A stretch of 64,000 nucleotides of DNA from Physella acuta (Eukaryota > Mollusca > Gastropoda > Physidae): assembly GCF_028476545.1 (NCBI RefSeq), contig NW_026732269.1:298555-362554 (forward strand), read 5' to 3'. How positions within the stretch are numbered: position 1 is the first letter of the stretch; each line of letters begins with the position of its first letter. Both the position numbers and the translations under genes were made by a program. Shown here piece after piece: positions 31,783 to 43,045 of this stretch. The notes under the pieces are model-generated. The model ran no database searches. It was not told the origin of the DNA and saw only the letters and a program-made list of their open reading frames with translations.

Positions 31783-33088
31783 CTAGCTGCATCCCGTGCT
31801 CCGCCACGGTAAATCTTTTTAAAATATACCAACTTTGGAACAGAACAAAACAAACAAAAATACAACACAAACACAAACAAAACACAACCACAACCACAAC
31901 ACAACCACATTACAACCACAACCACAACACAATCACAACACAACCACAACACAACCACAAAACAATCACAACACAACCACAACCACAACACAACCACAAC
32001 CACAACCACAACACAACCACAACACACGGTAAATCTTTTTTAAATGTACCAACTTGGGAACAGAACAAAACTAAATACAACACAAACGAACGCAAAGAAA
32101 AAAAACAAAAACGAAAAAACAAACACAACACTCAACATAAACTCAATTTAAATGTAATCATAAAGGCATATTGCTCACAGTCTATCCCGTAGCGCCAAAT
32201 CGCGCCCTTTCCGAGCGCCGGCGGAAAATTTCGATTTACACCCTCCCACCTCCCTCAAACTTTCGATTTCCACCCTCCACCCCCCCCCCCCCTCTTGCTA
32301 CGCCTCTGTTATAAAACCCCTAGCTTTTCCGCAAATAAATTAAAGGCAGTATTTAGAATATCCGTGTTTTACCGACCATATTGCACTTTATAAATTCATG
32401 CATTTTTTTCAGTACTTTTAAAAATTTACACTAAAGCTTCATGACTAAATCCATTGCGCACCTAATGAACGTGATGACTTAATATAGTAATGGAGAATAG
32501 TTGATTAAAAATTATAATTAGTAAACAGTACATTCAGTGAATAAAATAAATAAAAGATAGCCTTTTATCAATCAATGCTAATAATAATATTCCAACAATA
32601 ATGTACTCTTACACGTCTGCATAATTTGCATTCACATTTTGCTAATTATGTTATTCCAACAATTATTCCGTCTTGCAGATTTTGCATTCACATTTTTAGC
32701 GTGAGTTCAATTTATCTTTGAATTACCTCCATTGGCAAAATTACTAAGCAGTTTAATTAGATTTTTCTACCGTACTGTTATTATGTTATTAATATGTATC
32801 CACTCTTTCTGGGAATATTAACGAAAACGATATTTGACATTGATCCTTTTAATATGCTTTAGCAATGTGCGTGTATTTAATATTCTCTTTACGTTATGCA
32901 AAATTGTACAAACAGTGGAAATTGTAAAATAGCTCTATGCCGTTATATAAACAAACCCTACTCATTACTTATAATAAGACACTGCGGTGCACTGAAAAGC
33001 ACAGCATGGTGCGTAGTTTACTTTTATAGTCCCAAAATCTATAGCGATGACGGACGGAAGGACAGACACAGCCCGCTTATATTATAGA
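31783..33088 (-). mobile_element. Helitron family B, proximal copy of a head-to-tail pair
   Basis: Minus-strand element starting TCTATAATATAAGCGGGCTG at 33088 and ending CTAG at 31783. 1306 bp; it differs from the other copy mainly by about 220 bp near its 3' end, an internal duplication that carries a CAACCACAACA minisatellite (31870-32025, sense strand TGTTGTGGTTG). One A|T insertion site (30694/33089) serves both copies. Confidence 0.85.
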
Positions 33089-33215
33089 TATATATATATA
33101 TATGCCCATAAATAATTAATAGGAGCCTAAATATATTTTATAAAGTTTTCTGTTTCATTGTTTAAAATATTATGTGGAATAGTTAAGACGTGCTTAATGC
33201 CCTGGCTGTGCCGTC

Positions 33216-33508
33216 CTATCCAGTTTTTAAGAAGTAACTGAGTCCAACTGGTAGTCTGTTAGCCAGGGTTGTGTTGTACAGGATACACATTTGGTTGGCT
33301 GAGTAGGTGAGGAAGGCTGTACAAGTTGTGTACTGTGTACAGTAGAGGGCACATAGAGAGTTGGAGTCGATGTTGTAGAGCAGGGCCAGGGCAAAGAACT
33401 TGTAGTCATTTTTGAAACCTGTTTTACTAGTGAGTGTGTAGATGTTGGATTGGATAGGTACATCTTCATACACAATACCACCAGGACCTGAACTGGAACA
33501 TGCGGGAT
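33216..33508 (-). CDS. PAN protein C, domain exon
   Basis: Encodes DPACSSSGPGGIVYEDVP, QSNIYTLTSKTGFKNDYK and the conserved core; 293 nt like its paralogues at 27255 and 38270. Core DNA around TGTACAAGTTGTGTACTGTG is identical in all three. Confidence 0.85.
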
Positions 33509-34275
33509 CTAGAATAACAATTAATTAAACAATGAGATTCAATGAGATTCATAGTTTTAAAAAAAAATTGAAACTTGAAAATTATTGACATATTCAGCGA
33601 AGTAAATTTATCAAACACGTTGTTAGAATTGTGCATAAAAATATGATTTCAAGTCTATGTTACTTTTATATGAAAAGGAAGTTTTCAGCTAACTTAAAGT
33701 ATTAATTTATTAATTTTATGAGACTTTTACAATTCTTTGACATGTCAGAATGTGCTTTGTGTTGCGTCCGGGTTTGGTTCAACTCAGGAAATGATTTGTG
33801 GTTATCTTCAATACTTTTATTTGGACTCAATCCTTCACATAACCGAGTAGACCTCGCCCTATCCGCTACCAACTAACCCTTTACAACTATTCACTCCAGC
33901 TTTTATACCGCATTCGACCTTGGGATAACAATACATAAACACACTGGGTTTAACAATACTCTAGGGTAAACCCAATTCACACACGCACTCTCCTCTAATT
34001 CTAGATTATTTAGCCTATTTCTATCTAACCTACAACTGACCCGTAACACTTTGTCTGAAATTTAATATAGCACAAATCTCCAAATTAGGTTTGCATGATA
34101 AAGTTCACTGAAATATAAAAATGAAATGACGAAAATGCTTGCCAATAAAAAAAATATGCCGAGGCTTTTAATCTAGGTAGGAGAATATGTTGTAGTTACC
34201 GTTACAATTGGAGGTTTGTCCGTTAGTCCAGCATCCACAGGTCAGCATTAGAAACAGCACCATTAATATAACCAT
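33216..34275 (-). CDS. Small secreted PAN/Apple protein C (two exons)
   Basis: Exon 1 34275-34200 (76 nt; MVILMVLFLMLTCGCWTNGQ signal peptide, donor AACG|GTAACT) joins in phase 1 to exon 2 33508-33216 (293 nt; acceptor TTATTCTAG, stop TAG). The 122-residue product is a signal peptide plus one PAN/Apple domain with C-x3-C-x5-C-x11-C (SLCALYCTQYTTC, MCILYNTT). Expected extracellular, probably a lectin-like or ligand-binding module. The intron contains a solo LTR. The exon at 35530-35455 could act as an alternative first exon. Confidence 0.8.
33760..34048 (-). mobile_element. Solo LTR of the gypsy-type element at 1-1906
   Basis: 289 bp, TGTTACGG...GCAACA in minus sense, with TATA box and matching sequence to 1615-1906. 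Flanked by a perfect 5-bp duplication CTTTG (33755-33759 and 34049-34053). Inserted in the intron of PAN gene C; diverged by roughly a tenth or more from the window's other LTR. Confidence 0.92.
34200..34275 (-). CDS. PAN protein C, signal-peptide exon
   Basis: 76 nt, ATG at 34275; hydrophobic core VILMVLFLMLT, then the shared GQT...C N ending before a phase-1 donor. The length matches the other signal exons at 35455, 39452 and 49841 exactly. Confidence 0.8.
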
Positions 34276-34406
34276 GTTAGGTGTTTAATAAAATGACACA
34301 ACTGGTGGCAAATCTCATGAAACTGCTGTGGTGTTGTCCAGAGAAAAGAATGAGACTTGTAAACAAGTGAATGTTAAAAGCAGGAATCCCCAGAGAAAAA
34401 AGGTCG

Positions 34407-34418
34407 TATTTAAATACA
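34407..34418 (-). promoter_or_regulatory. Candidate TATA-like box of PAN gene C
   Basis: TATTTAAATA lies about 135 bp upstream of the ATG at 34275 in otherwise non-AT-run sequence. Position is plausible for a core promoter; no transcript start is known. Confidence 0.35.
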
Positions 34419-35454
34419 ATCATAGCTCAACACTTCCGCCACACTTAGATTATTTAAGCCAAGCGTATGGCTGTTCCTTTCGTCAATATTGACGTACAGT
34501 GACTAAGTCTTTATGTCAAGCGTCATTAAAGGTCTTTTATTCCAATCCACTATGAGCTTCTATTGTTCACCGTTAGTGTTTCCTTGTTGTAGCGCGCTCC
34601 TTACTTCTATTCACCACTGATGGTGTAATGAGTACGTGCAAACATTAACACTGATTGTGTTAACATTAGTTCTTGTAGCAAGTTACTCCGGTACTACAGA
34701 GGAAACACGAGGAGCCAAACACAGAACCACTGAAGGAATAGATATAAAAGTAAAACGGTGTCACAAAAGGGCTTTCTTGTTTCCGGAAGTAGTGGGGGTT
34801 TTTTTTCTTCTGAACACGGCAAACTTAATTAAAAAATATAGGTTGGGAGAATAGCTACGTAAGGCAATAATTTTCAAAAGCTTTTAAAGGACATTCTTTG
34901 TCTGGGAGCCAATACAAAAATCAGACACTACAATGAGACTACAAAAAGAGGATGGCTGACTACAGCAATACATTGCTAGGTTTGTTCTCTCACTTAGCTG
35001 TCCCTGTAAGCTCCAGCTAGACATTAGAGTCTGGTTCTAGCCTCAACACGATCTCTGCCTTCACTGCTGAACAACGTGCCTCAACAATCAATATCCGGAG
35101 GTTCGCTCTGTTTGAACAGAACCGTTTACACTCTTTCTGTTATGCTATGAATTTTAATATGAAATGAATGAGCATTGTGAGCAACATTGTAGAAAGAATG
35201 ACAATGTTTTTTACTGGGGGGTGAGGGTGGGGGGTGTTGGTGTGTGGGGGGGGGTGGAGGGTGTGTGTGGGGGATGGGGTGGTTTTAGTTTAGAGAAAAT
35301 AGACAGCACTATCAACCTAGCGCCCGGTGTATCCTTCCTCAACGGGCCATTTTTCTCGTATTATAGATTAACTAAAATATTTTCTTAAAACATAACAAAC
35401 GGTTCCCATGTGTTAAACTTAAAACATCATATTTAAAATAAATTCAGAACTTAC
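34419..35454. other. Spacer with a G-rich minus/plus asymmetric tract
   Basis: No gene recognised. 35215-35283 is a G-rich run of GGGGTGT/GGGTGG repeats. 35288-35366 is a short dispersed repeat (ATAGACAGCACTATCAACCT) found inverted at 43046-43122. Confidence 0.5.
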
Positions 35455-35530
35455 CATTACAAGTTAGTGTCTGTCCAACAGTTGGGCCAGTGCAGGCCAG
35501 CAATACCACAGCTAATATGAACACATACAT
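35455..35530 (-). CDS. Orphan PAN-family signal-peptide exon
   Basis: 76 nt: MYVFILAVVLLACTGPTVGQ then TLTCN and a phase-1 donor ATG|GTAAGT. The 5' flank CTGGAAAATG is shared with the 39527 exon. No domain exon of its own lies between here and 34275, so it may splice to the domain exon at 33508 as an alternative first exon, or its partner was lost. Confidence 0.7.
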
Positions 35531-35786
35531 TTTCCAGCTTAGACAACCGATTGTCGAATGAACATCTATCAATAAAATTAACTCTCTTGGTGAATGAAAT
35601 GTTGTGTACACAAAGCAATCAGTATTGGTAAACGTATGGTAAGTGGAACTGGATACTAAAAGAAAATTCAGATATAGATCTATATTCTACGCTAACAAAT
35701 GAATAATGTAATGAACTGTCTGTGAAAACTAAATTCAAATCAGCTGTTTCAATGTTTCATTCAACTACAGTACCCACTTGTCCAAT

Positions 35787-35813
35787 AAAATTACAGAAAA
35801 CAAGTCACGTGCT
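35787..35813 (-). promoter_or_regulatory. CACGTG + CCAAT module upstream of the 35.5-kb signal exon
   Basis: TCCAAT and TCACGTG are separated by 18 bp, about 260 bp upstream of the ATG. The same pair with 17-bp spacing lies at 40111-40141 upstream of the 39.5-kb exon; flanking bases differ, which hints at a retained regulatory module. Confidence 0.4.
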
Positions 35814-36097
35814 CAGGACAGGCGCAGGGCGTGTCCAATGTAGCCTTCACGTTGTTGTTTTCATTTGAACGTCAGCAGGGGTTGAAGTTAAGCCCGCTCT
35901 TGAAAATACGAGAAGGAAATTACATAGGAAACAATTTAATTTTTTTACAATGAAGCTGTTGAGAGTTATTTCCCTTTCCATAGAACAATGATCCCAGCCA
36001 TCTTTAATTTCCGATCAATGGGGGGGGGGAACAATAAACTTTGTGTAGCTGGAACGATAAAAAAATAAAATAGAAAAATAAAATGTAATCATAATGT

Positions 36098-36275
36098 CCA
36101 GTGTTTCTTTCAGGCACTTCTCCTGGGTCAAGTCCACCGACCCCCCCCCCCCCCCCACCACCCCCCCCCCCCCCCCCCATCCCTCACTCCCCTGGACGAA
36201 GTAGAAAAAGTATGTTATGATTATACAGTTTAACCACTGTTCATGTCTGAAGAAAAATATCTGAAAGAAACTCTG
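36098..36275. mobile_element. hAT-type MITE (GTTTCTTTCAG family), C-rich
   Basis: CAGTGTTTCTTTCAGGC at left and CTGAAAGAAACTCTG at right are inverted; the interior is poly-C. The same family with clean target duplications lies at 43183 and 61036. No clear duplication here. Confidence 0.65.
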
Positions 36276-38269
36276 ATGTTGTTTTGGTAGGTGGTCAAAG
36301 TTAAATACACAACGAAGCACAGAAAACCATACCCGGTGTGAAATCTAAAAGAATTATTTTAAGCACATTTTGATGCTACTAGTTCCATAACTGATTGTGT
36401 GGGTTAATTAATCGTTGTTTAAAACACCGCTGCCAATTGAATTTAGAAAAGGCTAAACAATTTTACAGACAATAAATTCCAGACGTTTATGACTCTACAG
36501 CCGATATTACTGAATAGCGGATCAATCACATAATACTGCATATGAAAGTGAAAAGGGGTTTATAATCAAATGCTTTGTCGAGTGTTCGTAATAATTACAA
36601 TTATTAACATACTAGATAAAACGAAAAATGTCACTGAAAACGGATTTTTATCCAGAAACGTTATTTTAACCGGATCCGGATTTAGCCGGATACGGAAATT
36701 CAGACAGAAACAGGAGAAATTTTACGGGAAACGGAATTACTTATTGACAACACTGTTATGTCTGTTTGTAATCTCTTTTTATATCGTTTCGTGGGTACAT
36801 GTTGTTTAGTTAGTGTCCATCAGCTGTGTGAAGAGAGGTTACTATACTTGGGACACATTTTGCTCGTCTCAACTTGCTGTTTGGCGCTCTGATTAACAAT
36901 CCGATTCAGGAGTCATTTATAATCGATATCAAAATAACAACAGGAACTAGCTTATGAAAATGTGCTGATAAATGCAAATAATGAAAATAACACCAAGACG
37001 CCACTTCTGCAATAAAAAAATGTAATTTAAAAAAATCAAAAGTTCAGTTTTGAATAACCACGTTCAACATAAAAAATTATCACAGTTAAATATGTCTTAA
37101 AATACGGCAATTTTTAAAATACATACCTCACTATTGTTGTTTTCTTTTTTCTATTCTCTTTTCCACTATCTTTTACCTACCACTAAAAGTAATCGAAACT
37201 GGATTTATTTATTTTTAAACAAAATAAATGACAAAAGATTAAAATCCTCACAGTTTGTTAAAGGTTTTAATTGATTGTATGAGGTTTGCTTGCACTCAAC
37301 AAGATATTTTTGTCTCAAAACTCATTGCTAGAAACATTTTGTTACCAATATCAACAAAAAAATGGGAAAATATGTGGTAAATTTGTATTAAATAGAAAAC
37401 TATTTAACAGAAAAAATATCTAATCTACAAAGTTTCATAATACATTAATTGAACGTGAGGAGTAAATAAATTTTATCACACGGATAATTAGGCCTACAGT
37501 ATGGCCTTTTACAAGGATGGACAGACACAAAAATACTTATACTTGTCTCGTATATTAATAATAAGATTTATTTCTAAAAGCCACACACAAAAACATACGG
37601 ATATTAATTCCAAAATAAATGAAATTCGATTCACTAAACTGGCAACCTTTTTGTTTTACTTTTTTCTCTGTGACTTTTTTCTGTGACCTTTTCCATCAGC
37701 CACCAATACAACCAAATGACATGTATAATGCTATTCACATCAATAACGCGACTGCCTTTTTAACAATAATACCATACTAATCAACAGGTTTGGGTAATAC
37801 TGTAATCTAATAAGTAGTTTTAAAAATACATCTCTACAAATCATACAACAGGTTACACGATATTTCAAAAATAAATAACTTCAATGCGAATACTCTAGTT
37901 AGTCTAGTACATATGGTACTGCAGTTAGCGGTGCAAATGTAATTTTTAAAAATTCGGCATTAGGGTAGGTTTAGAAGCTGTTCTAGGTTTATGTAAGGAC
38001 TACTTGGAGAATTGGAATATCAGCAATATCAGCCTCTGAAGGATGGATACAACTATATGTCGTAAAGAAACGACGTCACTAACAAAGTAGGTGGATTTGC
38101 TTAGGGTGACCATTTGTTACTTAAGAGGGAGAGGGTGTTTGTTATACAGTAAATTTTGAAATTCTTAAAATACTGATTTATGTTGTTGTTTTTTTTGTGG
38201 GAGATAAAAAGATAATAATCTATAACTATTCTTAATTTTAGCACTTATGACTATAGTAGAGTTCCAATG
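36276..38269. other. Non-coding AT-rich spacer
   Basis: No supported gene. Open frames at 36570-36809 and 37501-37686 show no domain, signal or splice context. Confidence 0.5.
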
Positions 38270-38562
38270 TTAAGCAGTTTTAGCGTAATACGCCAATCCC
38301 AGAGGTAGCCTGGTAGCCAGGGTTGTGTTGTACAGGATACACACTTGGCTGAGGGAGTAGGTGAGGAAGGCTGTACAAGTTGTGTACTGTGTACAGTAGA
38401 GGGCACATAAAGAGGTGGAGTCGACGTTGTACAGCAGTGCCAGGGCATATTGCTTGTAGTCATTTTTGAAGCCTGATTTAATGGCGTTTGTGTAGATGTT
38501 GGATTGGATAGGTAGGTCACCATACACCACATCGCCGGCACCTGTATTTGAGCAGGTAGGGT
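38270..38562 (-). CDS. PAN protein B, domain exon
   Basis: DPTCSNTGAGDVVYGDLP, QSNIYTNAIKSGFKNDYKQY, SLCALYCTQYTTC, VCILYNTT and AYYAKTA. Differences from paralogues cluster in the NAIKSGFKNDYKQY segment. Confidence 0.87.
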
Positions 38563-39527
38563 CTGGAATTTTAAAACAAATATAAACTAAGATGTATAAA
38601 CTAATGAATAATTTAATGAGAAGTGTCAGAGCCTATTTAAATAGTTAACATGCAAATACACTAGTAGTTGCCTTGAGTCTATGGGGAGTAAAAAAAAAAG
38701 TAAAGTTTCCCTTTCAAACCTGACGGTCTATGGGGCAAGTGAAGTAGAGTTCACTTGTTTCTGTGACCTCGGCATTTAAAGAGATAGTATGGTCAGCACT
38801 ATGCCCAGCCGCCTTTACTATCCCTAACGTGAGTTAGGTACCCATCAGAGTTGGGTGGACTCAGGGACGGTCTACTCTATGGGGAGTGGTAACCCTTAAT
38901 TGAACTGACAAAAAGCATATTTTTGATATATTTTGCAAGTTTTCGCCATGGTGTCACCCCCATAAATGGTGTCATTCTGTGCGGTTCGCACCCCCCCCTC
39001 GCCCCCGCCTTGCGACGCCTCTACATAAATAATACATAACCGCGGGGACTTTTACAATAGAATGTAATAGCAATACTTCTATTCAAATCAGCTTGTTTGT
39101 TCATTGTATTGTAATAAACTTTTAGTTGTTGTGTTAAAAGTAAGAAACAATATAATTTTCTAAAACCTTAAATCAATAACAAACATCGAGGAAAAAATGT
39201 TTCGTGAAATATTCAATTTTTTTTTTTTTTATTTTCCTCCCTTTTTTTATGCGGACAATCTTCTTTTATGAAACGAATAATCCTCAAAATAGTTTTTAAA
39301 AAATGTCGTTGAGCAATCGACTGGTGTTCGATCACTTTTGGAGTTACATTATTTAATCAAGACTGGACAGCGCCGTTATAGGACAAATTATGTTTATAAA
39401 ACGCATACTTATTTTGTTACTGCTTGACATTAAATAAAAACCACAACTTACCGTTGCAAGGAAATGTCTGTCCAAAATTTAAACAAGCATAGTCCAGCAG
39501 TAACATACATATGACGATCACATACAT
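38270..39527 (-). CDS. Small secreted PAN/Apple protein B (two exons)
   Basis: Exon 1 39527-39452 (76 nt; MYVIVICMLLLDYACLNFGQ, donor AACG|GTAAGT) joins in phase 1 to exon 2 38562-38270 (293 nt; acceptor AAAATTCCAG, stop TAA). 122 residues: signal peptide plus one PAN/Apple domain with the C-x3-C-x5-C-x11-C core. This is the tidiest of the family, with a strong donor and acceptor. The intron holds a SINE 1 copy and a MITE fragment. Confidence 0.85.
38700..38880 (-). mobile_element. SINE family 1, 3' two thirds, minus strand
   Basis: CTATGGGGCAAGTGAAGTAG, CTGTGACCTCGGCATTTAAA, CCCTAACGTGAGTTAGGTAC and GGGTGGACTCAGGGA match copies at 41740 and 11590. Lies in the intron of PAN gene B. Confidence 0.8.
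38935..39022. mobile_element. hAT MITE fragment (GGTGTCACCCC type)
   Basis: ATGGTGTCACCCCCATAAA and GTGCGGTTCGCACCCCC, then GCGACGCCTCT, match the right half of the MITE at 57195-57450. Similar fragments lie at 44480-44550 and 61840-61905. Confidence 0.6.
39452..39527 (-). CDS. PAN protein B, signal-peptide exon
   Basis: 76 nt, ATG at 39527 in context CTGGAAAATG; hydrophobic core VIVICMLLLDYACL; ends CNG across a phase-1 donor. Confidence 0.85.
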
Positions 39528-39811
39528 TTTCCAGTTTGTAAAATCGATACTGATCTTTACATCTAGCAGTGAAAAAAAAATTCTTTTACTTTATTCTGGT
39601 AATTTGCAAGGGGCGGTCATCCTGTTACAAGAAAATAAAACAAATTATCTTTCTTGCTACATTTCTCTTTGTTTTTTTCAGCATGCTCATGTAACATTTC
39701 ATAAACACATAAAACACATTGATACCAGAAAAAAGCTTTAACATCCAAAAAAAAACATTATTTAAAAATGTTTCATTATTCATAAATTCACCTAAAAATA
39801 AACAGTTTTTT

Positions 39812-39817
39812 TTTGTT

Positions 39818-39851
<34 letters not shown>
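39812..39851. repeat. Poly-T tract
   Basis: About 34 consecutive T upstream of PAN gene B in its sense direction. Confidence 0.95.
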
Positions 39852-39854
<3 letters not shown>

Positions 39855-40110
39855 ATTAACATGCACAAACTTTTTAAAAAATCTTATTTTCAATTAATTA
39901 TTATTGTTCAGCTTTGAAACTTTTCTAAAAAATACTTACACCATAAATCAACGATTAGGATTTTGCAAACTTTTCACACTAGCCTAATCTGAAGATAAAA
40001 TTTAACGTCAGCTATGAACTCTGTGGCTCGTCTGTAAAAACAAAAAAAAAATTGAAATAAATATGTTGTTTTTTCCCATTGAACATCGCCGCACGGTACA
40101 ACGATTTGAA

Positions 40111-40141
40111 TTGTCCAATCAAATCCAAACTAGAGGTCACG
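40111..40141 (-). promoter_or_regulatory. CACGTG + CCAAT module upstream of PAN gene B
   Basis: TCCAAT, 17 bp, TCACGTG, about 590 bp upstream of the ATG at 39527; parallel to the pair at 35787. Function unproven. Confidence 0.4.
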
Positions 40142-41734
40142 TGATTGGCGTGACGTAGCGGCACGCACTGAGGATTAGTGTGCTAAAAGCGTTTTTGAGC
40201 AGTGGTACCAAAGTGGGCGATAGCGCCTCCTGGGGTCGACGCGTCGTTTGAGGGGGAGGGGGTAGAGAGAAGGGGTTATTCGAAACTTCTAGTGAAGTTG
40301 TAACGCCATGGATAATAAATAAAGAGGGGTGTTGAAAGGCGTTGATCGCTTTAATAAAGAACCACTCATCCTATGAAGAAGTTTTTTGTTTGTTTTTATT
40401 GTTATGCTGAGATTGTGTTAAAATTACATCTTTATTTTTATATATTTAACAATCGGATCGATCAAAACAATTTAACTACAAAAAGAAAATCATGATATTC
40501 CTAATTTGGCAATGCAGAATCGCCGAATTTTTTATAACAATCGCAAGTCAAACAAACAAAAAATCTCGAGTGCCAAATAATCTGCTGTATCTATTACTAA
40601 CACAATACTAAGATAAATATTATTTTTATTTCAATACAGCTTAAATACAAGATCTACAAGTGAGTACTTTAGATATAGATCATTGTATATCTTCTAACTG
40701 TCCATGATGAAGAGCTGAATGGCTGATTTCTTCATACAACATTTCTTTGTCTATCTATAGTACCTGTGTGGATTATTTTATGTACTCTTAAACACGGCGA
40801 TAGAATTTATATTAAATAAAGTTGATGCATTACAGGCAAAAGAAAATTGGTGATATTTTTACTATATCAGACATTGTAATCGTTGGTGGAGTGACGTCAC
40901 ACCATGGGTTACCGCATCGGATGTCATTCGACTATGTGGCACCACTGCTTGTTGGATTTTTTGGGTGTTATACCCACCCCAACCCATTTTTACCGCCACG
41001 TACACATTATTGTAAATCCTGGAGCGTCTAATCTCACCCCCCCCCCATCCCAAATCACCACTCCACCCGCCCCGCCCTCCTACCGAAAAATCTTTTTTTG
41101 CACCTCCCCGAATATTGTGCACAGCCTACAAACATAGACCTCTGTATATAGCATACACCAGTTTCTGCCCACTATGCCTGTCAATCAATACATCATTGAC
41201 TGACGCCTCACTCGCATGGACTGAGAAACCTTTTAGTTGGCGAATTCGTGAATTAAATAACCAGTATAAGGCCTTTTTTATTTACAAAGGTAAGACGAAC
41301 AAAATTTCTACATTACATGTGATATGTGTGGAAGTGGGGACATTGTGTGGGTTTCGATCTGACACAAAGATCAGTAGCACGGGCTGCTATACGGCCCCGT
41401 ATACAGCATTGTATACAGCCATGACAGCCGTGTATAGTAGTATACTTATATACAGCCCCGGTGCTGCACATGTTCCGGGCCAATGGCTAGACACGGACCA
41501 GTTGAAAACTCCGGAAGACGCGGGTCGAACTAAATACCGAGGGCGAAATATTCAATCAGGAGAGAGCTGAATATAACGTTAAAATCTGACCTTACTGACT
41601 CAGTGCTAAGGCAAGGCTGATTGCAGTTTGTTTTTTTTAAATAAAAGCTGGCGTGCGAATATGTTTTAAATAGCAGTACACACTGGCGTATACGAACACA
41701 GGTGTGTCATTGCTAAAGTGAATTTCCTCTTAGG
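40142..41734. other. Spacer without a supported gene
   Basis: A 151-codon frame at 41115-41570 has ordinary composition but no domain, no convincing start context and no splice partner; I do not call it. 41035-41110 is C-rich. Confidence 0.45.
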
Positions 41735-41737
41735 GTC

Positions 41738-41970
41738 TTGCGGCCCACGGGGCAGGTGAAGTAGAGTTCACATGTTTCTGTGATCTCGGCAAATAAAGGG
41801 ATGATATGGTTACCACTATTCCCAGCCGCCTTTACTTTCCCTAACGTTAGTCAGCTGCTCATCAGAATTGGGTGGACTCCGGGACGCGTTATTACCCTAG
41901 CCAGGGATCCCAACTCCAGACTTTTGGGTTTGCAAACGAACGCTCTACAATTCTACCACGCCGTCCCATA
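41738..41970 (-). mobile_element. SINE family 1, near full length, minus strand
   Basis: Minus strand: GGGACGGCGTGGTAGAATTG (tRNA-like head), CTGGAGTTGGGATCCC at the B-box position, then TGACTAACGTTAGGGAAAGT, CGGCTGGGAATAGTGG and ACTCTACTTCACCTGCC at the 3' end. Confidence 0.8.
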
Positions 41971-43045
41971 ATTGTTTCTTCAAGTAGGTGCCAATTGTGG
42001 AGTTGTGTCTTTATATTTAAAATTATGTGGCGCTGTTAACTTTCATCTATTTTTTTTAGTAAATATCATGAGCTGCCAATAGTGAAATATACAATATTAG
42101 CTGATCAAGTAAAGTGGTCGATAAAGCTGGCTACCTACTAAACGTCAACTCATACCTTAACCAATGCAGCTAAGATGTTGGCCTAAACTTTCCTAATTCT
42201 TCGAAGGCAGGTTGTTAGTGAAATGTCGGCAATCATGTCGGAACACTTATAATGATAATAGGCCTACATAACATTGACAGTGGCCTACATAATGAGAGAA
42301 AATGGTACAGGCAGTACATGATTATGATAATACCCCATAATAACTGCATACCACATCACGTGACAATGATAGTACATCATAATGACAGAACACAATGGTA
42401 ACATAAACAGCACGTTATTATGAAAGTACCTTTTATAATGTCACTTGGTAGTAACGACTGTAAATAGAAATGAGAGCCGCAAGACAAATGAATCAACAAC
42501 AAATTCTACTACAAATGCAGCATACTACAAATAAATACCCAATCAATAGTTATGCTACTAGCCCTAACCCTAATGTTATTACTCCTCATAAACCTGTACT
42601 TAATATAAAGAGTTGATGGGTTGTTCATTTTTTTACAATAACCGCAATTCGAAAATGTGGTAACGACTAATCGATACCAAGCATAATCTCGACTAGCTTA
42701 TTGATTTATCAATTACAAACAGTTCGATATCAATATATATGTCGATAAATCACGTCTTAGATATTGATAACTAATCAAACAATTTGGTTGGTTAATTTTT
42801 TTTATTTAAAAATCATTACTTTTCAACTGCATACTTCCTCTGAAAAATTACCTTTAAAATAAATGCACAGCTTCTCTTATGTAAAAATAAATGTTAATCT
42901 TTTCTAATATTAACTACACTAAGAATACCAAGTCATGATGCTATTAAACACTTTATGCCCTTATAAGCCAGGTAGCAAATAAAAATGTGTTTAATGTTTA
43001 TAGATGTGGACGGCCAATAATATTTATTATATTTCCTATTATATA
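41971..43045. other. Non-coding AT-rich spacer
   Basis: No supported gene or repeat; loosely repeated ATAATGACAG/AGTACAT words at 42240-42430. Confidence 0.45.

Noticed and set aside
34636-34854. Frame starting LTLIVLTLVLVASYS, resembling a signal peptide
   Set aside because: No ATG in frame (it would need GTG), no PAN-type exon structure, and no downstream partner exon.
36098-36275. 8-bp target duplication around this MITE
   Set aside because: Flanks ATAATGTC and ATGTTGTT do not match, so the duplication is not claimed.
41115-41570. 151-codon plus-strand frame
   Set aside because: Ordinary composition but no domain, start context or splice partner; includes TATACAGCC near-repeats and looks like chance.
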